A DNA stretch of 64,000 nt from Verrucomicrobiales bacterium (GTDB lineage Bacteria > Verrucomicrobiota > Verrucomicrobiia > Limisphaerales > UBA9464): contig JAIYBC010000055.1 in the NCBI GenBank assembly GCA_027488845.1, forward strand, positions 141,301 through 205,300, given 5' to 3'. Shown here in pieces: positions 18,168-26,786 of this stretch. The notes under the pieces were generated by a model, which worked only from the letters and a program-made list of their open reading frames with translations, did no database searches and was not told the DNA's origin. The position numbers and the translations under genes were made by a program. The stretch's first letter is position 1. Each line of letters begins with the position of its first letter.

Positions 18168-18237
18168 GGAAGGGGGGATGGGTGGAGGGCATCCGGCTTG
18201 CAATCAGGGGGGGCGGCAACCAGTTTTCCCCATCCCG

Positions 18238-19041
18238 ATGGCGGCAGCGGCAAAGAGAGCGTTGGAACTGACCTGTTTCGGTGTGGGCGAGGGTTGGCCT
18301 TGCTCGGACCGTAGGCATTCCTCATTCCTGTACTCGATCGGCGGAGCCCACATCCTCGTGGATGCCGGTGAGGGTCTGTCCAGCGCCTACAAGGCCAGCG
18401 GCCGGTCTTATGAGCAGGTCGACCGTGTCCTCCTTTCCCACCTCCACAGCGACCATGTGGGCAGCCTTTCGATGTGGTTCCAGGGCCTGTGGCTCGAAGG
18501 ACGTCGCCGACCGCTCGCCGTCTCCGCGCCCGCCGGGGGAATCGATCCGATCCGCAACTGGCTGGAGGCGACGCTGCTGTTCCCGGATCTGATCCGCTTT
18601 CCGGTCAGCTGGGAGGCGATCGATCCCCGCCAGCCGGTCCAGTGTGGCGACGTCCGCATCCAAGCCTTCCCGACCACCCACCTCGAATCGCTGAGACGTT
18701 CGTTCCAGGCCAGGAACCCGCGGGGCGTCTTCGACTGCTTCAGCTTCGTCTTCGAACACGAGGGACTCCGCGTCGGGCACTCCTCCGACATCGGCGACGT
18801 CAACGACCTCGAACCGCTGCTGCAGGCGCCCCTCGACCTGCTGGTCTGCGAGCTTTCCCACGTGTCGCCCGCGGAGCTCTTCCTCAAGCTCCGGGGCCGG
18901 CCGATCGGGCGGCTCGTTCTGGTGCATCTCTCCCGTGAGCTCTGGGCCGGAAGGACCGCCCTGAAGTCCCAGGCCCGCCGCGCGCTCGGCTCCGCCATCC
19001 CCGTGTCCGTCGCCGGAGACGGCGACGTCTTCCGAATCTGA
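18238..19041 (+). CDS. MBL-fold metal-dependent hydrolase (RNase Z-like)
   Basis: 267 residues. Metallo-beta-lactamase fold shown by the metal-ligand motif HLHSDH (residues 68-73), preceded by 'HILVDAGEG', a later 'TTHLES', the 'GHSSDIGD' Asp-ligand region and 'LVHLSRE' for the last His. This set is typical of the RNase Z/arylsulfatase-type branch, which cleaves phosphodiesters or other esters with two zinc ions. Specific substrate not determinable; tRNA 3'-processing activity is possible but the protein lacks an obvious exosite arm. Start ATG 18238 is favoured over 18178 because it leaves the repeat array untranslated. It is followed after 7 bp by a Gfo/Idh/MocA gene, likely co-transcribed. 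Confidence 0.82.
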   Translation: MAAAAKRALELTCFGVGEGWPCSDRRHSSFLYSIGGAHILVDAGEGLSSAYKASGRSYEQVDRVLLSHLHSDHVGSLSMWFQGLWLEGRRRPLAVSAPAGGIDPIRNWLEATLLFPDLIRFPVSWEAIDPRQPVQCGDVRIQAFPTTHLESLRRSFQARNPRGVFDCFSFVFEHEGLRVGHSSDIGDVNDLEPLLQAPLDLLVCELSHVSPAELFLKLRGRPIGRLVLVHLSRELWAGRTALKSQARRALGSAIPVSVAGDGDVFRI

Positions 19042-19048
19042 TCCACCC

Positions 19049-20203
19049 ATGAAGTCCATCCGTCTGGGCCTGATCGGCCTCGGCAACATCGGTCGGCACC
19101 ACGCCAAGTACCTGCTCGCCGGACGCGTTCCCCGGTGCCAGTTGACCGCGGTCTGCTCGACCTCCCCGGCCAAGCTGGAGGAGTTCAAGCCGCTGGCGAT
19201 CTGGGAGGACGGCCTGAAGCTGATCCGGTCGGGGACGGTCGACGCGGTGTTGGTGGCGACGCCGCACTACCAGCACACGCCGCTCGGGATCGCGGCCCTC
19301 GAGGCCGGTGTCCACCTCATGGTCGAGAAGCCGATCTCCGCCCACAAGGCCGACGCCTTGAAGCTCATCGCGGCCCACGGGCGGAATCCCCGGACGGTCT
19401 TCGGTGCGATGTTCCAGCTGCGGGTCGAACCGCGTTACCAGAAGATCCGTCGCCTCATCGAGTCAGGCGACCTCGGCCGGGTCGTCCGGGTGAACTGGAT
19501 CAACACCGACTGGTTCCGCACCGACGCCTACTACGCGAGCGGCGGATGGCGTGCCACGTGGTCCGGCGAAGGGGGCGGCGTGCTCCTGAACCAGTGCCTG
19601 CACAACCTCGACGTGCTCTCCTGGCTGCTGGGGCTTCCTTCCGAGGTGCGTGCGCAGGTCACCCTGGGTCGCGACCACAACATCGAGGTCGAGGACAACG
19701 TCACCGCCCTCCTGACCTATCCGTCCGGCGCGACCGGCGTCTTCGTGGCCAGCACCGGCGAGGCGCCGGGCACCAACCGCCTGGAGATCACCGGGACCCG
19801 TGGCCGGGTGGTGTTGGAAGACGGCCGGCTCACGTTCATCCGCAACGAGGAGGACATGGCCGAGTTCTGCCGCAGTTCGCGGAGCGGCTTCGCGAAGCCC
19901 GGGGTCTGGAACGCGGCGATCCCCTTCGACAACGCCGAGGAACCCCATGCGCAGCTGATGCGGAACTTCACCGAGGCGATCCTCGACGGCGCCCCGTTGG
20001 TCGCGCCCGGCAACGATGGACTGGGGTCGCTGGAGTTGGCGAACGCGATGCTGCTGTCCGGACTCCAGGGGCGTCCGGTCGGCCTTCCGATGGATGCCGA
20101 GGCCTACGCCGCCGAACTGGGTCGCCGGATCGCGGAATCCCGGTTCGTGAAGACGACCACGGCGGTCGACGCCTCGGATTTCGCCCAGTCGTTCCGACGC
20201 TGA
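19049..20203 (+). CDS. Gfo/Idh/MocA family NAD(P)-dependent oxidoreductase
   Basis: 384 residues. An N-terminal Rossmann fold with 'GLIGLGNIGRHHAKYL' is followed by 'EKPIS', the conserved Lys-bearing motif of sugar and cyclitol dehydrogenases, and a C-terminal alpha/beta substrate domain including 'SGEGGGVLLNQCLHNLDVLSWLLG', where the His is the usual catalytic-region residue. Such enzymes oxidise or reduce hydroxyls of sugars, inositols or sugar nucleotides. Substrate unknown. It starts 7 bp after the MBL-fold stop and is followed by a small membrane protein 17 bp later, suggesting a three-gene operon. Confidence 0.9.
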   Translation: MKSIRLGLIGLGNIGRHHAKYLLAGRVPRCQLTAVCSTSPAKLEEFKPLAIWEDGLKLIRSGTVDAVLVATPHYQHTPLGIAALEAGVHLMVEKPISAHKADALKLIAAHGRNPRTVFGAMFQLRVEPRYQKIRRLIESGDLGRVVRVNWINTDWFRTDAYYASGGWRATWSGEGGGVLLNQCLHNLDVLSWLLGLPSEVRAQVTLGRDHNIEVEDNVTALLTYPSGATGVFVASTGEAPGTNRLEITGTRGRVVLEDGRLTFIRNEEDMAEFCRSSRSGFAKPGVWNAAIPFDNAEEPHAQLMRNFTEAILDGAPLVAPGNDGLGSLELANAMLLSGLQGRPVGLPMDAEAYAAELGRRIAESRFVKTTTAVDASDFAQSFRR

Positions 20204-20220
20204 CGGTCGAGGAACTCGAT

Positions 20221-20541
20221 ATGGAACTCGTCATCGGTGTCGTCCTGATCGCGATCGCGGCCTTTGTCGGCGCGATCAAGCTGTGGATGGTCCATCATGC
20301 GGCCCGCCTCACCGACCAGGACCGCGGGGTGGGTTTGGCGTCGGGCGTCTTCGTGCCGACCACGCTGTTGATGATCGGCATCTACTGCATCGACGCCTCG
20401 GACCGACGGCTGTGGTTCACCCTCCCGATGTACTTCGCATCGGCCGCCGGACTGGCCCTGGTCCTCCTGGGCGCCAACCTCGCCCTGCGTGCCTACGGGC
20501 ATCGGATCCGTACCGGGCGTTGGTCGCGTCACCGCAAGTAG
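20221..20541 (+). CDS. Small membrane protein of unknown function
   Basis: 106 residues with about three hydrophobic helices ('VIGVVLIAIAAFVGAIKLWM', 'GVFVPTTLLMIGIYCID', 'YFASAAGLALVLLGANLALRA') and a positive C-terminus. I do not recognise a family. The ATG start and 17-bp spacing after the oxidoreductase support it as the last gene of that transcript. Confidence 0.6.
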   Translation: MELVIGVVLIAIAAFVGAIKLWMVHHAARLTDQDRGVGLASGVFVPTTLLMIGIYCIDASDRRLWFTLPMYFASAAGLALVLLGANLALRAYGHRIRTGRWSRHRK

Positions 20542-20588
20542 CCCGCGGAATCCGGGCGAAGACGTGACTCACGGAAGAACTCGGAACT

Positions 20589-20644
20589 GGCATCTGGCAT
20601 CTGGCATCGGGCATCGGGCGACGGGCGACGGGCGACGGGCGTCA
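20589..20644. repeat. 7-bp tandem repeat, 8 copies (GGCATCT to GGCGACG)
   Basis: Eight consecutive 7-bp units: GGCATCT x2, GGCATCG x2, GGCGACG x3 and GGCGTCA. They drift stepwise along the array, as expected from local slippage. The array lies in the 192-bp gap between the convergent small membrane protein and prepilin peptidase genes; nothing else is evident there. Confidence 0.9.
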
Positions 20645-20733
20645 GGGCGGAGTTGGATTGTCCCCGTGGGAAAGGCTCTCGGGGATCCTTTCTCCTGTGG
20701 CTTGGAGCGGGTTCCCGTTCCCGATGTCCCGGC

Positions 20734-21846
20734 TCAGCGGCCGAAGATCCGATCCCACCAGGCCGAGGCGCCGAACAGCCAGGCCGTGGCCGCGGCGGCG
20801 ATGTAGGGACCGTAGGGAAGCCGACCGGACCAATGCTGGCGGCCGACCGCGATGAGTCCCACGCCGACCACCGCGCCGAGGACGGAGCTGAACATCAGGC
20901 TGAACAACGTCGCCTTCCACCCGAGGAAGGCGCCGATCGCCGCCATGAACTTCACGTCGCCAAGTCCCATCGCCTCCCTCGGCAGGGTCAGGTGCACGGC
21001 CTCCGCCGCGAGGTACGGTTCGGACATGGGGTCGAGCACGTCGCCATCCACCTTCAGCCGCTTCGGGGAAAGGCTCACCTCGGCGACCGGATAGCAGCGG
21101 TCGGCCAGTTCGACGCGACGCCCCTCGAGCTGGATGGCGTCGGAGTCGCGGTAGAAGATGTCGCCATAGGACAGTTCCCGGTCCGGAAGCCGGAGGCCCG
21201 TTTCATGGAGGACCACGCGTCCGCCTTCGGGGACCTCCACGCGTTCGCGTCCGAAGAGCAGCTTGCCGAGCCGCAGGACCAGGTAGACCACGCCGCCGCC
21301 GACGAGGATGCCGAGCCCGCTGTCGCGAAGGGCCGCGGCGACGGTGGCTTCGCCGTGGATTCCGGGGCCCGCCATGGAGAGGAGGAACCCCGCGGCGATG
21401 CCGCCCAAGGTGATCTCGTCCGGGATGATGAAGTGCTCGAAGTCGATGAACGTGGCGGCCGTGAATCCCGCGAGCAGGATCGCCGCGGCCACGGCGCCGC
21501 CGGGCGAGGTCTCGCCGAACCGCAGCCAGGCGGCGACGAAGAGCGCCCCGGTGAGGGCCTCCACGGCGATGTAGCGTGCGGAGATGGACTGACCGCAGCC
21601 GCGGCACCGCGCGCGAAGGAGGATCCAGGAAAGGATGGGCAGGTTCTCCCACAGCCGGATCGGCCGTTGGCACTTCGGGCAATGGGACGGCGGCGTCACC
21701 ACGCTCTGTCCCAGCGGCATGCGGTGGATCACCACGTTCAGGAAGCTTCCGGTGGTCGCCCCGAAGAGGAAGGCGAAGAAGGTCCAGAAATGGAACGGGA
21801 GCCCGAAAGGCCCGTGGTGCCGGTAGATCTCGTAGTCCCAGTCCAT
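20734..21846 (-). CDS. pilD: Type IV prepilin peptidase / N-methyltransferase, with internal insertion
   Basis: 370-residue polytopic aspartic protease that cleaves and N-methylates type IV pilin-like or type II secretion pseudopilin precursors. Seen: N-terminal 'GSFLNVVIHRMP', a zinc-binding pair Cys56-x2-Cys59 and Cys81-x2-Cys84, then the catalytic-Asp regions 'FIDFEHFIIPD' and 'GLGDVKFMAAIGAF'. About 100 extra residues (roughly 200-300, including 'GRRVELADRCYPVAEVSLS') split the usual core, making it longer than the common ~290 residues. Start ATG 21846, 8 bp after aroE, so the two are probably co-transcribed. Confidence 0.9.
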   Translation of the reverse strand: MDWDYEIYRHHGPFGLPFHFWTFFAFLFGATTGSFLNVVIHRMPLGQSVVTPPSHCPKCQRPIRLWENLPILSWILLRARCRGCGQSISARYIAVEALTGALFVAAWLRFGETSPGGAVAAAILLAGFTAATFIDFEHFIIPDEITLGGIAAGFLLSMAGPGIHGEATVAAALRDSGLGILVGGGVVYLVLRLGKLLFGRERVEVPEGGRVVLHETGLRLPDRELSYGDIFYRDSDAIQLEGRRVELADRCYPVAEVSLSPKRLKVDGDVLDPMSEPYLAAEAVHLTLPREAMGLGDVKFMAAIGAFLGWKATLFSLMFSSVLGAVVGVGLIAVGRQHWSGRLPYGPYIAAAATAWLFGASAWWDRIFGR

Positions 21847-21854
21847 GGGTCTTC

Positions 21855-22775
21855 TCAGTGTCCGTGGAGTTCCGAAACGAGGGCCGCCCGCATCGCCTCG
21901 AGCGGGGCCGCGCAGCCGGTCCACAAGGTGAAGGCCGCCGCCCCCTGGTGGAGGAGCATGCCGGTTCCGTTGGCCGTCCGGCATCCGACCTCCCGGGCCG
22001 CGCGGAGCAACGGGGTTTCGGCCGGGCGGTAGATCATGTCGTACACGCCGTCCGCACGCCGCAACGGGTAAAGATCCGTGGGCAGGGGCAGGGGATCCGT
22101 GGACTTCAGCCCGAGCGAGGTCGCGTTGACGATGATCTCGACGTCGGAGTCGGGCAGGCCGGTCTGGACCTCCACCGCGGGGAAGCGTTCCGCGATCTCG
22201 TCCGCGAGTTCCTGCGCCTTGGATTCCGTCCGGTTCAACAGCCAGAGGTTGTTCACGCCTTCGTCGGCAAGGCGGAGGGCCGCCGCACGTCCGGCGCCAC
22301 CGGCTCCCAACAGGAGCACCCGTGCGCCGCGCGGTTCGATGGCGAGGTCGTCACGGAGGGACTGGACCAGGGCGTCGGCGTCGGTGTTGTGGCCGCGCAT
22401 CCGGACCGGACCACGGATCTCGCGCTGACGCCCGACCGGCACCCACATCCCCTCGGGATCCTCGGCCTCGAACACCACCGTGTTGACCGCCCCCCAGGTG
22501 GTGGCGGAGTCGTCGAGGACATCCATCATCGGCAACGCCAGCAGCTTGTGGGGCACGGTGAGGTTGACGCCGCAGAATCCGAGGGAGCGTGCGCCGACCA
22601 GGGCTTCCATGAGCCGTTCCGGGGCCACCTCGCAGGCGACATAGCGCCAGTCGAGACCCAGCGTCGCGAATCCGGCGTTGTGCATGGCCGGGGACGCCGA
22701 GTGCCGGATCGGCGCACCGAAGACCGCGCAAAGGCGGGTCTGGGCCGAAATGGGGCGATGGGCGGACGGCGTCAT
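21855..22775 (-). CDS. aroE: Shikimate dehydrogenase
   Basis: 306-residue NADPH-dependent enzyme reducing 3-dehydroshikimate to shikimate in aromatic amino-acid synthesis. Shikimate-binding 'PIRHSASPAMHN' (Ser26, Ser28), catalytic Lys77 in 'NLTVPHK', Asp in 'HNTDADA', dinucleotide loop 'GAGGAGRAA', and 'NRTESKA' with Arg expected for NADP preference. Length is slightly above the usual ~275 because of an extra segment ('EDPEGMWVPVGRQREIRGPVRM') near residues 130-155. The ATG at 22775 was chosen because the family start falls there. Confidence 0.92.
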   Translation of the reverse strand: MTPSAHRPISAQTRLCAVFGAPIRHSASPAMHNAGFATLGLDWRYVACEVAPERLMEALVGARSLGFCGVNLTVPHKLLALPMMDVLDDSATTWGAVNTVVFEAEDPEGMWVPVGRQREIRGPVRMRGHNTDADALVQSLRDDLAIEPRGARVLLLGAGGAGRAAALRLADEGVNNLWLLNRTESKAQELADEIAERFPAVEVQTGLPDSDVEIIVNATSLGLKSTDPLPLPTDLYPLRRADGVYDMIYRPAETPLLRAAREVGCRTANGTGMLLHQGAAAFTLWTGCAAPLEAMRAALVSELHGH

Positions 22776-23134
22776 GGGCGGGAACAGTGGCGATCCGCCG
22801 TGTCCGGGACAAGCCGCCGGGCGGGGATTCCATACCGTTTGGCGAGATGCGTTGGGAATTCCTTGGGCCGGATTCCCGCAGAATGGATCCCGGCACCATG
22901 AAGCCACGTTTCGGAAAGGGGGTCACAACCAAGGGTGCCAAGGGTGCGAAGAAGATCCCTCGGATCCGGATGCCCGGCGTCCGACGCCGGGTTGCCACGC
23001 ATCGGCATGGGAACTCCCTTCGTTCCGATGAGGCCGATTCCTTGGAGGACAACCGCACGACAACCGGGGACAAACCCCCGACAATCCCGTTCCTTGCGGT
23101 GTCCGGGGTGGAACCGTAGCGTTCCTGACGAATC
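22776..23134. other. 359-bp intergenic region between aroE and feoA
   Basis: Divergent gap. It contains two perfect 9-bp direct repeats (CAAGGGTGC at 22930-22947) resembling other short-period repeats here, and the inverted repeat at 22973-22991. A short open frame crosses it but looks like repeat-derived sequence, so no gene is called. No clear Fur box was found by eye. Confidence 0.6.
22973..22991. promoter_or_regulatory. 9-bp inverted repeat upstream of the feo genes
   Basis: CCCGGCGTC and GACGCCGGG flank a single base; as RNA this gives a 7-bp stem with a 5-nt loop. It sits 144 bp before the first FeoA start. It could be an operator or the end of an unseen transcript; there is no U-tract. 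Confidence 0.4.
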
Positions 23135-23431
23135 GTGTCCGAATCCTGCGACAACCCGTCCTGCGCCACCGACCACTGCGCATCGCCTTCGATGTGCCCC
23201 CTGAGCGTCGTCCGGGCCGGCACCACCGTGGTGGTGAAGCGCCTCACGGCCTCGCCGGAGGTGAACCAGCGGCTGCGGGAGATGGGTTTCGGCGAGGAGC
23301 AACGGGTGAAGGTGATCACCCTGCAGAGCAACCTGTTGTGCCAGGTCTGCAATTCCCGTCTGGGCCTCAGCCAGAAGCTGGCCGCCAACATCCTGGTCGA
23401 ACCGGTCCGTCCGACCCGCCTGGCGGCCTGA
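23135..23431 (+). CDS. feoA: FeoA-domain protein with Cys-rich N-terminal extension
   Basis: 98 residues from a GTG start. Residues about 22-95 form the SH3-like FeoA fold ('RLREMGFGEEQRVKVI', 'LAANILVEP'), which acts beside FeoB in ferrous iron uptake. The first 21 residues hold four Cys (5, 10, 15, 21) and the domain adds a CxxC ('LLCQVCN'), an unusual density that suggests a metal or redox site (inference). If translation instead began at the ATG for Met20, the extension would be lost; the evenly spaced Cys residues favour the GTG. A second FeoA gene follows 45 bp later. Confidence 0.8.
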   Translation: MSESCDNPSCATDHCASPSMCPLSVVRAGTTVVVKRLTASPEVNQRLREMGFGEEQRVKVITLQSNLLCQVCNSRLGLSQKLAANILVEPVRPTRLAA

Positions 23432-23476
23432 ACGGCCTCCACCCCTTCTCCCGTGGCGCACCCTCCCGAACCGACC

Positions 23477-23701
23477 ATGGTCCCGCTCAGTTCCCTCCAG
23501 CCCGGCTCCAAGGGTGCGGTCGGTCGCATCGACATCCCAGTCACCCAGCGTGGGCGGTTGCTCGAGATGGGCCTGCTGGTGGGGACGACCCTGGAACTCG
23601 TCCGCTTCGCCCCGATGGGCGATCCCGTTGAAATCCGTCTCCGTGGCTACCACCTGTCGTTGAGGCGACACGAAGCCGACCAGATCTGGATCCGTACCTG
23701 A
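23477..23701 (+). CDS. feoA: FeoA domain protein (second copy)
   Basis: 74-residue classical FeoA: 'LSSLQPGSKGAVGRI', 'RGRLLEMGLLVGTTLELVRFAPMGDPVEIRLRGYHLSLRRHEA'. It should bind the FeoB nucleotide-binding domain and aid ferrous iron transport. ATG at 23477 puts the family N-terminus at residue 1; an in-frame GTG at 23453 would add eight residues. It lies between the Cys-rich FeoA and feoB in the same direction, so the three genes probably form one operon. Confidence 0.87.
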   Translation: MVPLSSLQPGSKGAVGRIDIPVTQRGRLLEMGLLVGTTLELVRFAPMGDPVEIRLRGYHLSLRRHEADQIWIRT

Positions 23702-23762
23702 CCCCGGGGATCCGCGCCGCGCCGCACCTTCGTCCGCGGCGGGTCCGTTCCCCGAACCGCCG

Positions 23763-25970
23763 ATGCCCAACCCACCGTCCAACCGGTCCCATCCGACCCC
23801 GTTCACCGCGGTCCTCACGGGCAATCCCAACTGCGGCAAGACGACGCTGTTCAACGCCCTGACAGGTCTCCGCGCCAAGGTGGGCAACTACGCCGGCGTC
23901 ACCGTCGAACGCAAGGAAGGCCCCTTGGTCGGTGCCGACGCGGCCCATCCGGTCACGGTCCTGGATCTTCCCGGGACCTATTCGCTGAGCCCTCAGTCAC
24001 CGGACGAACAGATCGCCCGCGACGTCCTGTTCCAACGCCTTCCGGAGGTCCCGGCGCCGGATCTCGTCCTGGTGGTCGTCGACGCCTCGAACCTCCAGAG
24101 GAACCTCTACTACGCCACCCAGGTCATCGAGTTGGGACATCCGACGGCGCTGGTGTTGAACATGGTCGACGTCGCACGCGCGAACGGGATCGAGATCGAC
24201 ATCCCTGCGCTTTCGAAGGCGTTGGGTGTGCCGGTGTTCCCGCTCGTGGCCAGCGAAGGGGAGGGAGTCGACGTCCTGCGTGCGGACATCCTGGGGCGGG
24301 CCACCCGGCCGGGGACGCGGCACGTCATCCCCCGCGAGTTCAACGAACTGCCGGAGGCTTTCGGTCTCGAGGCGCGGTCGATCGGCTCCGCCCTCCAAGG
24401 GCTGTTTCCCAACCGCCATCGGCTTGCCGCGGCGGAGGCCTTGCTGCTGCTGACCGATGACCAGGGGTTCAACGCCCATCCGGATGTCTATCCGGCCGCC
24501 ATCCGCGAACAGGTCGCGGCGGCACGGGTCCGACTGGAGGCCGCCGGCGTCGACTGGCGCAGCGCCGCGATCGAGGCCCGGTACGCCCGCGTCTTCGCCA
24601 TCCAACAGCACGTCTCCGTCGAGACCCTCGTCGAGGGCGAATCGGTCTCCGACCGGATCGACCGCGTGGTCACCCACAGGTATTGGGGACCCCTGATCTT
24701 CGTGGCGGTGATGGCGGCGATGTTCCAGTCGATCTTCCTGCTGGCGCAGTACCCGATGGACCTCATCGAAGCCGGGGTCGAATGGGTGGCGGGGCGGATC
24801 TCCGCCGGCATGCCGCCCGGGGACCTGAACGACCTGCTGGCCCAGGGAGTCGTCGCCGGCGTCGGCTCGGTCCTCGTCTTCCTGCCGCAGATCGGCCTGC
24901 TGTTCCTCTTCATCAGCCTGTTGGAGGACACCGGGTACATGTCCCGTGCCGCGTTCCTGATGGACCGCCTGATGAGCCGCGTGGGGCTCCATGGGAAGAG
25001 CTTCATTCCGATGCTCTCCTCGTTCGCCTGCGCGATTCCCGGGATCATGGCGACCCGGACGATCGAGACGCCCAAGGACCGGCTGGCGACGATCCTCGTG
25101 GCGCCGTTGATGAGCTGCTCGGCGCGGTTGCCGGTCTACACCGTCCTGATCGCGGCCTGCATTCCGCAACGCAACGGACTGCCGGGACTCACACTGCTCG
25201 GCATGTACCTGCTCGGGATCGTGGGGGCGCTGGGGATGGCCTGGCTGTTCAAGAAGACGCTCCTTCGCGGTGAACCCCCGCTGCTGATCCTGGAGCTGCC
25301 CGCGTACAAGAGACCCGTGCTCGGCGTGGTGCTCCGTCACATGTGGGAACGTTCCAAGATGTTCCTGCGCCGGGCGGGGACGGTGATCCTGGGCATCAAC
25401 ATCCTGCTTTGGTTCCTGGCGACCTATCCCAAGCCGTCGCCGGCATCCGCGGCGAAGACGGTTGTTTCGGCGGCTTCCGCTGTGACGGATGGGGCTGGGT
25501 CGACGGTGATGCCGGGAAATTCCCAGGAAGAGGCGGGTGCGGCGCTCCGTGACAGCTATGCCGGTCGGTTGGGCCGTTGGATCGAACCGGCCATCCGGCC
25601 GCTCGGATTCGACTGGAAGATCGGGATCGGCCTGGTGGCGTCCTTCGCGGCGCGGGAGGTCTTCGTGAGCACGATGTCGGTGGTCTACAACGTGGGGGAG
25701 CTGGACGACTCCGAGGCGGGCACCGCGAGCCTGGCGGAGGTGATGAAGAAGGAAAGGCACGCCGATGGCCGGCCGGTGTACACGCCACTGACCGGGGTGA
25801 CGCTGATGGTCTTCTATGTCTTCGCGATGCAGTGCGTGAGCACGGTTGCGGTGGTGCGGCGGGAGACCAATTCCTGGAAGTGGCCGGCGTTCCAGTTCGC
25901 CTACATGACGGCGCTGGCGTGGATCCTGGCGTTCGTGACCTTCCAGGTGGGCCGCTGGGCCGGTTTCTGA
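23763..25970 (+). CDS. feoB: Ferrous iron transport protein B
   Basis: 735-residue inner-membrane Fe(II) transporter. The N-terminal G domain has G1 'GNPNCGKTT' (residues 20-28), switch region 'GNYAGVTVERKEG', G3 'DLPG' (68-71) and G4 'NMVD'. The transmembrane part carries the Gate motifs, for example 'EDTGYMSRAAFLMDRLM', 'PMLSSFACAIPGIMATR' and 'LMSCSARLPVY', whose Cys residues are conserved in FeoB. The C-terminal half includes a hydrophilic loop before 'SFAAREVFVSTMSVVYN'. It is full length; two feoA genes precede it and no feoC follows. Confidence 0.96.
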   Translation: MPNPPSNRSHPTPFTAVLTGNPNCGKTTLFNALTGLRAKVGNYAGVTVERKEGPLVGADAAHPVTVLDLPGTYSLSPQSPDEQIARDVLFQRLPEVPAPDLVLVVVDASNLQRNLYYATQVIELGHPTALVLNMVDVARANGIEIDIPALSKALGVPVFPLVASEGEGVDVLRADILGRATRPGTRHVIPREFNELPEAFGLEARSIGSALQGLFPNRHRLAAAEALLLLTDDQGFNAHPDVYPAAIREQVAAARVRLEAAGVDWRSAAIEARYARVFAIQQHVSVETLVEGESVSDRIDRVVTHRYWGPLIFVAVMAAMFQSIFLLAQYPMDLIEAGVEWVAGRISAGMPPGDLNDLLAQGVVAGVGSVLVFLPQIGLLFLFISLLEDTGYMSRAAFLMDRLMSRVGLHGKSFIPMLSSFACAIPGIMATRTIETPKDRLATILVAPLMSCSARLPVYTVLIAACIPQRNGLPGLTLLGMYLLGIVGALGMAWLFKKTLLRGEPPLLILELPAYKRPVLGVVLRHMWERSKMFLRRAGTVILGINILLWFLATYPKPSPASAAKTVVSAASAVTDGAGSTVMPGNSQEEAGAALRDSYAGRLGRWIEPAIRPLGFDWKIGIGLVASFAAREVFVSTMSVVYNVGELDDSEAGTASLAEVMKKERHADGRPVYTPLTGVTLMVFYVFAMQCVSTVAVVRRETNSWKWPAFQFAYMTALAWILAFVTFQVGRWAGF

Positions 25971-26109
25971 TTCGTAGCGCTGCGGCCTGGGGAAGCGCGA
26001 CAGCGTCGTGGAGTGCCCGAGTCCGCTCGCGCTTTTCCGCCGTCGGGTAGCTCCCGAAATGCGTGCCCAGCCCGCCGACAAATCCCATCCGGACCACGCC
26101 GGGCGCCGG

Positions 26110-26706
26110 CTAGGGCTTCTGGCGCAATTGGGCTTCGAGTTCGGCGATGCGCACTCTCAGCGGTTGGATGGCCTCTTCCACCTCGGCGGCGGTGTACCGC
26201 GGGGTGATGTATTTCGGACAGTTCCAGTCGAACGACAGGACCTCGATGACGACCACCCTTTCGACGATCCCGCGTGTTTCCGGTCCGGCCAGTTGGGCGA
26301 CCAGCTCCGGATGCTCGCGGGCGTCTTCCACCCGGCCGTGGCCGAGGATCTTCAGGCGCTCGCGACGGGGGTAGTCCATGAGGAACAGGGCGACCCGATC
26401 CGAGCCGGCGAGATTGCCGGTGGAGAGCATCTGCCGGTTGCCCCTGTAGTCGGCGAAGGCGATGCGGTTCGGGCTCAACACGCGGAGGAAGCCGGGCTTG
26501 CCGCCGCGATGTTGCACATACGGCCACCCGCTCTCGCTGACGGTCGCCATGTAGAACGAATCGCGGGCTTCGACGAAGGCGCGCTCGTCGTCGGTCAGCG
26601 GGTCGCGTTCCGGTTGTGGCGGGACAACCTGGGCGCTTCCGAAGTAGTGCCGTTGGGAGGCGAGCACCTTCGGCGTGAAGTGGGTTTCGAGGTAGCGTCC
26701 GGCCAT
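26110..26706 (-). CDS. Pyridoxamine 5'-phosphate oxidase family (flavin/heme-binding split barrel) protein
   Basis: 198 residues. The split-barrel PPOX fold is suggested by 'FVEARDSFYMATVSESGWPYVQHRGG', 'GFLRVLSPNRIAFADYRGNRQ', 'RVALFLMDYPRRERLKILGHGRV' and a C-terminal helical tail. This type often binds FMN, F420 or heme, and many members are uncharacterised. Last gene of a leftward group with the DsrE-like and NTF2-like genes; ATG 26706 fixes the family start. A role in stress or redox defence is an inference from the sigma-54 context. Confidence 0.8.
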   Translation of the reverse strand: MAGRYLETHFTPKVLASQRHYFGSAQVVPPQPERDPLTDDERAFVEARDSFYMATVSESGWPYVQHRGGKPGFLRVLSPNRIAFADYRGNRQMLSTGNLAGSDRVALFLMDYPRRERLKILGHGRVEDAREHPELVAQLAGPETRGIVERVVVIEVLSFDWNCPKYITPRYTAAEVEEAIQPLRVRIAELEAQLRQKP

Positions 26707-26786
26707 GGTGGGAAGGGGTCGGGAGTGGAAGGGAAGGGTGGTGGGAGCGCGACCGACTGGACGGTGCGGCCGCGCCCCGGTGCGCT

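Noticed and set aside
22787-23119. Short plus-strand frame before feoA
   Set aside because: It is largely repeat-derived (TKGAKGAK-type), has no credible start signal, and overlaps the inverted repeat.
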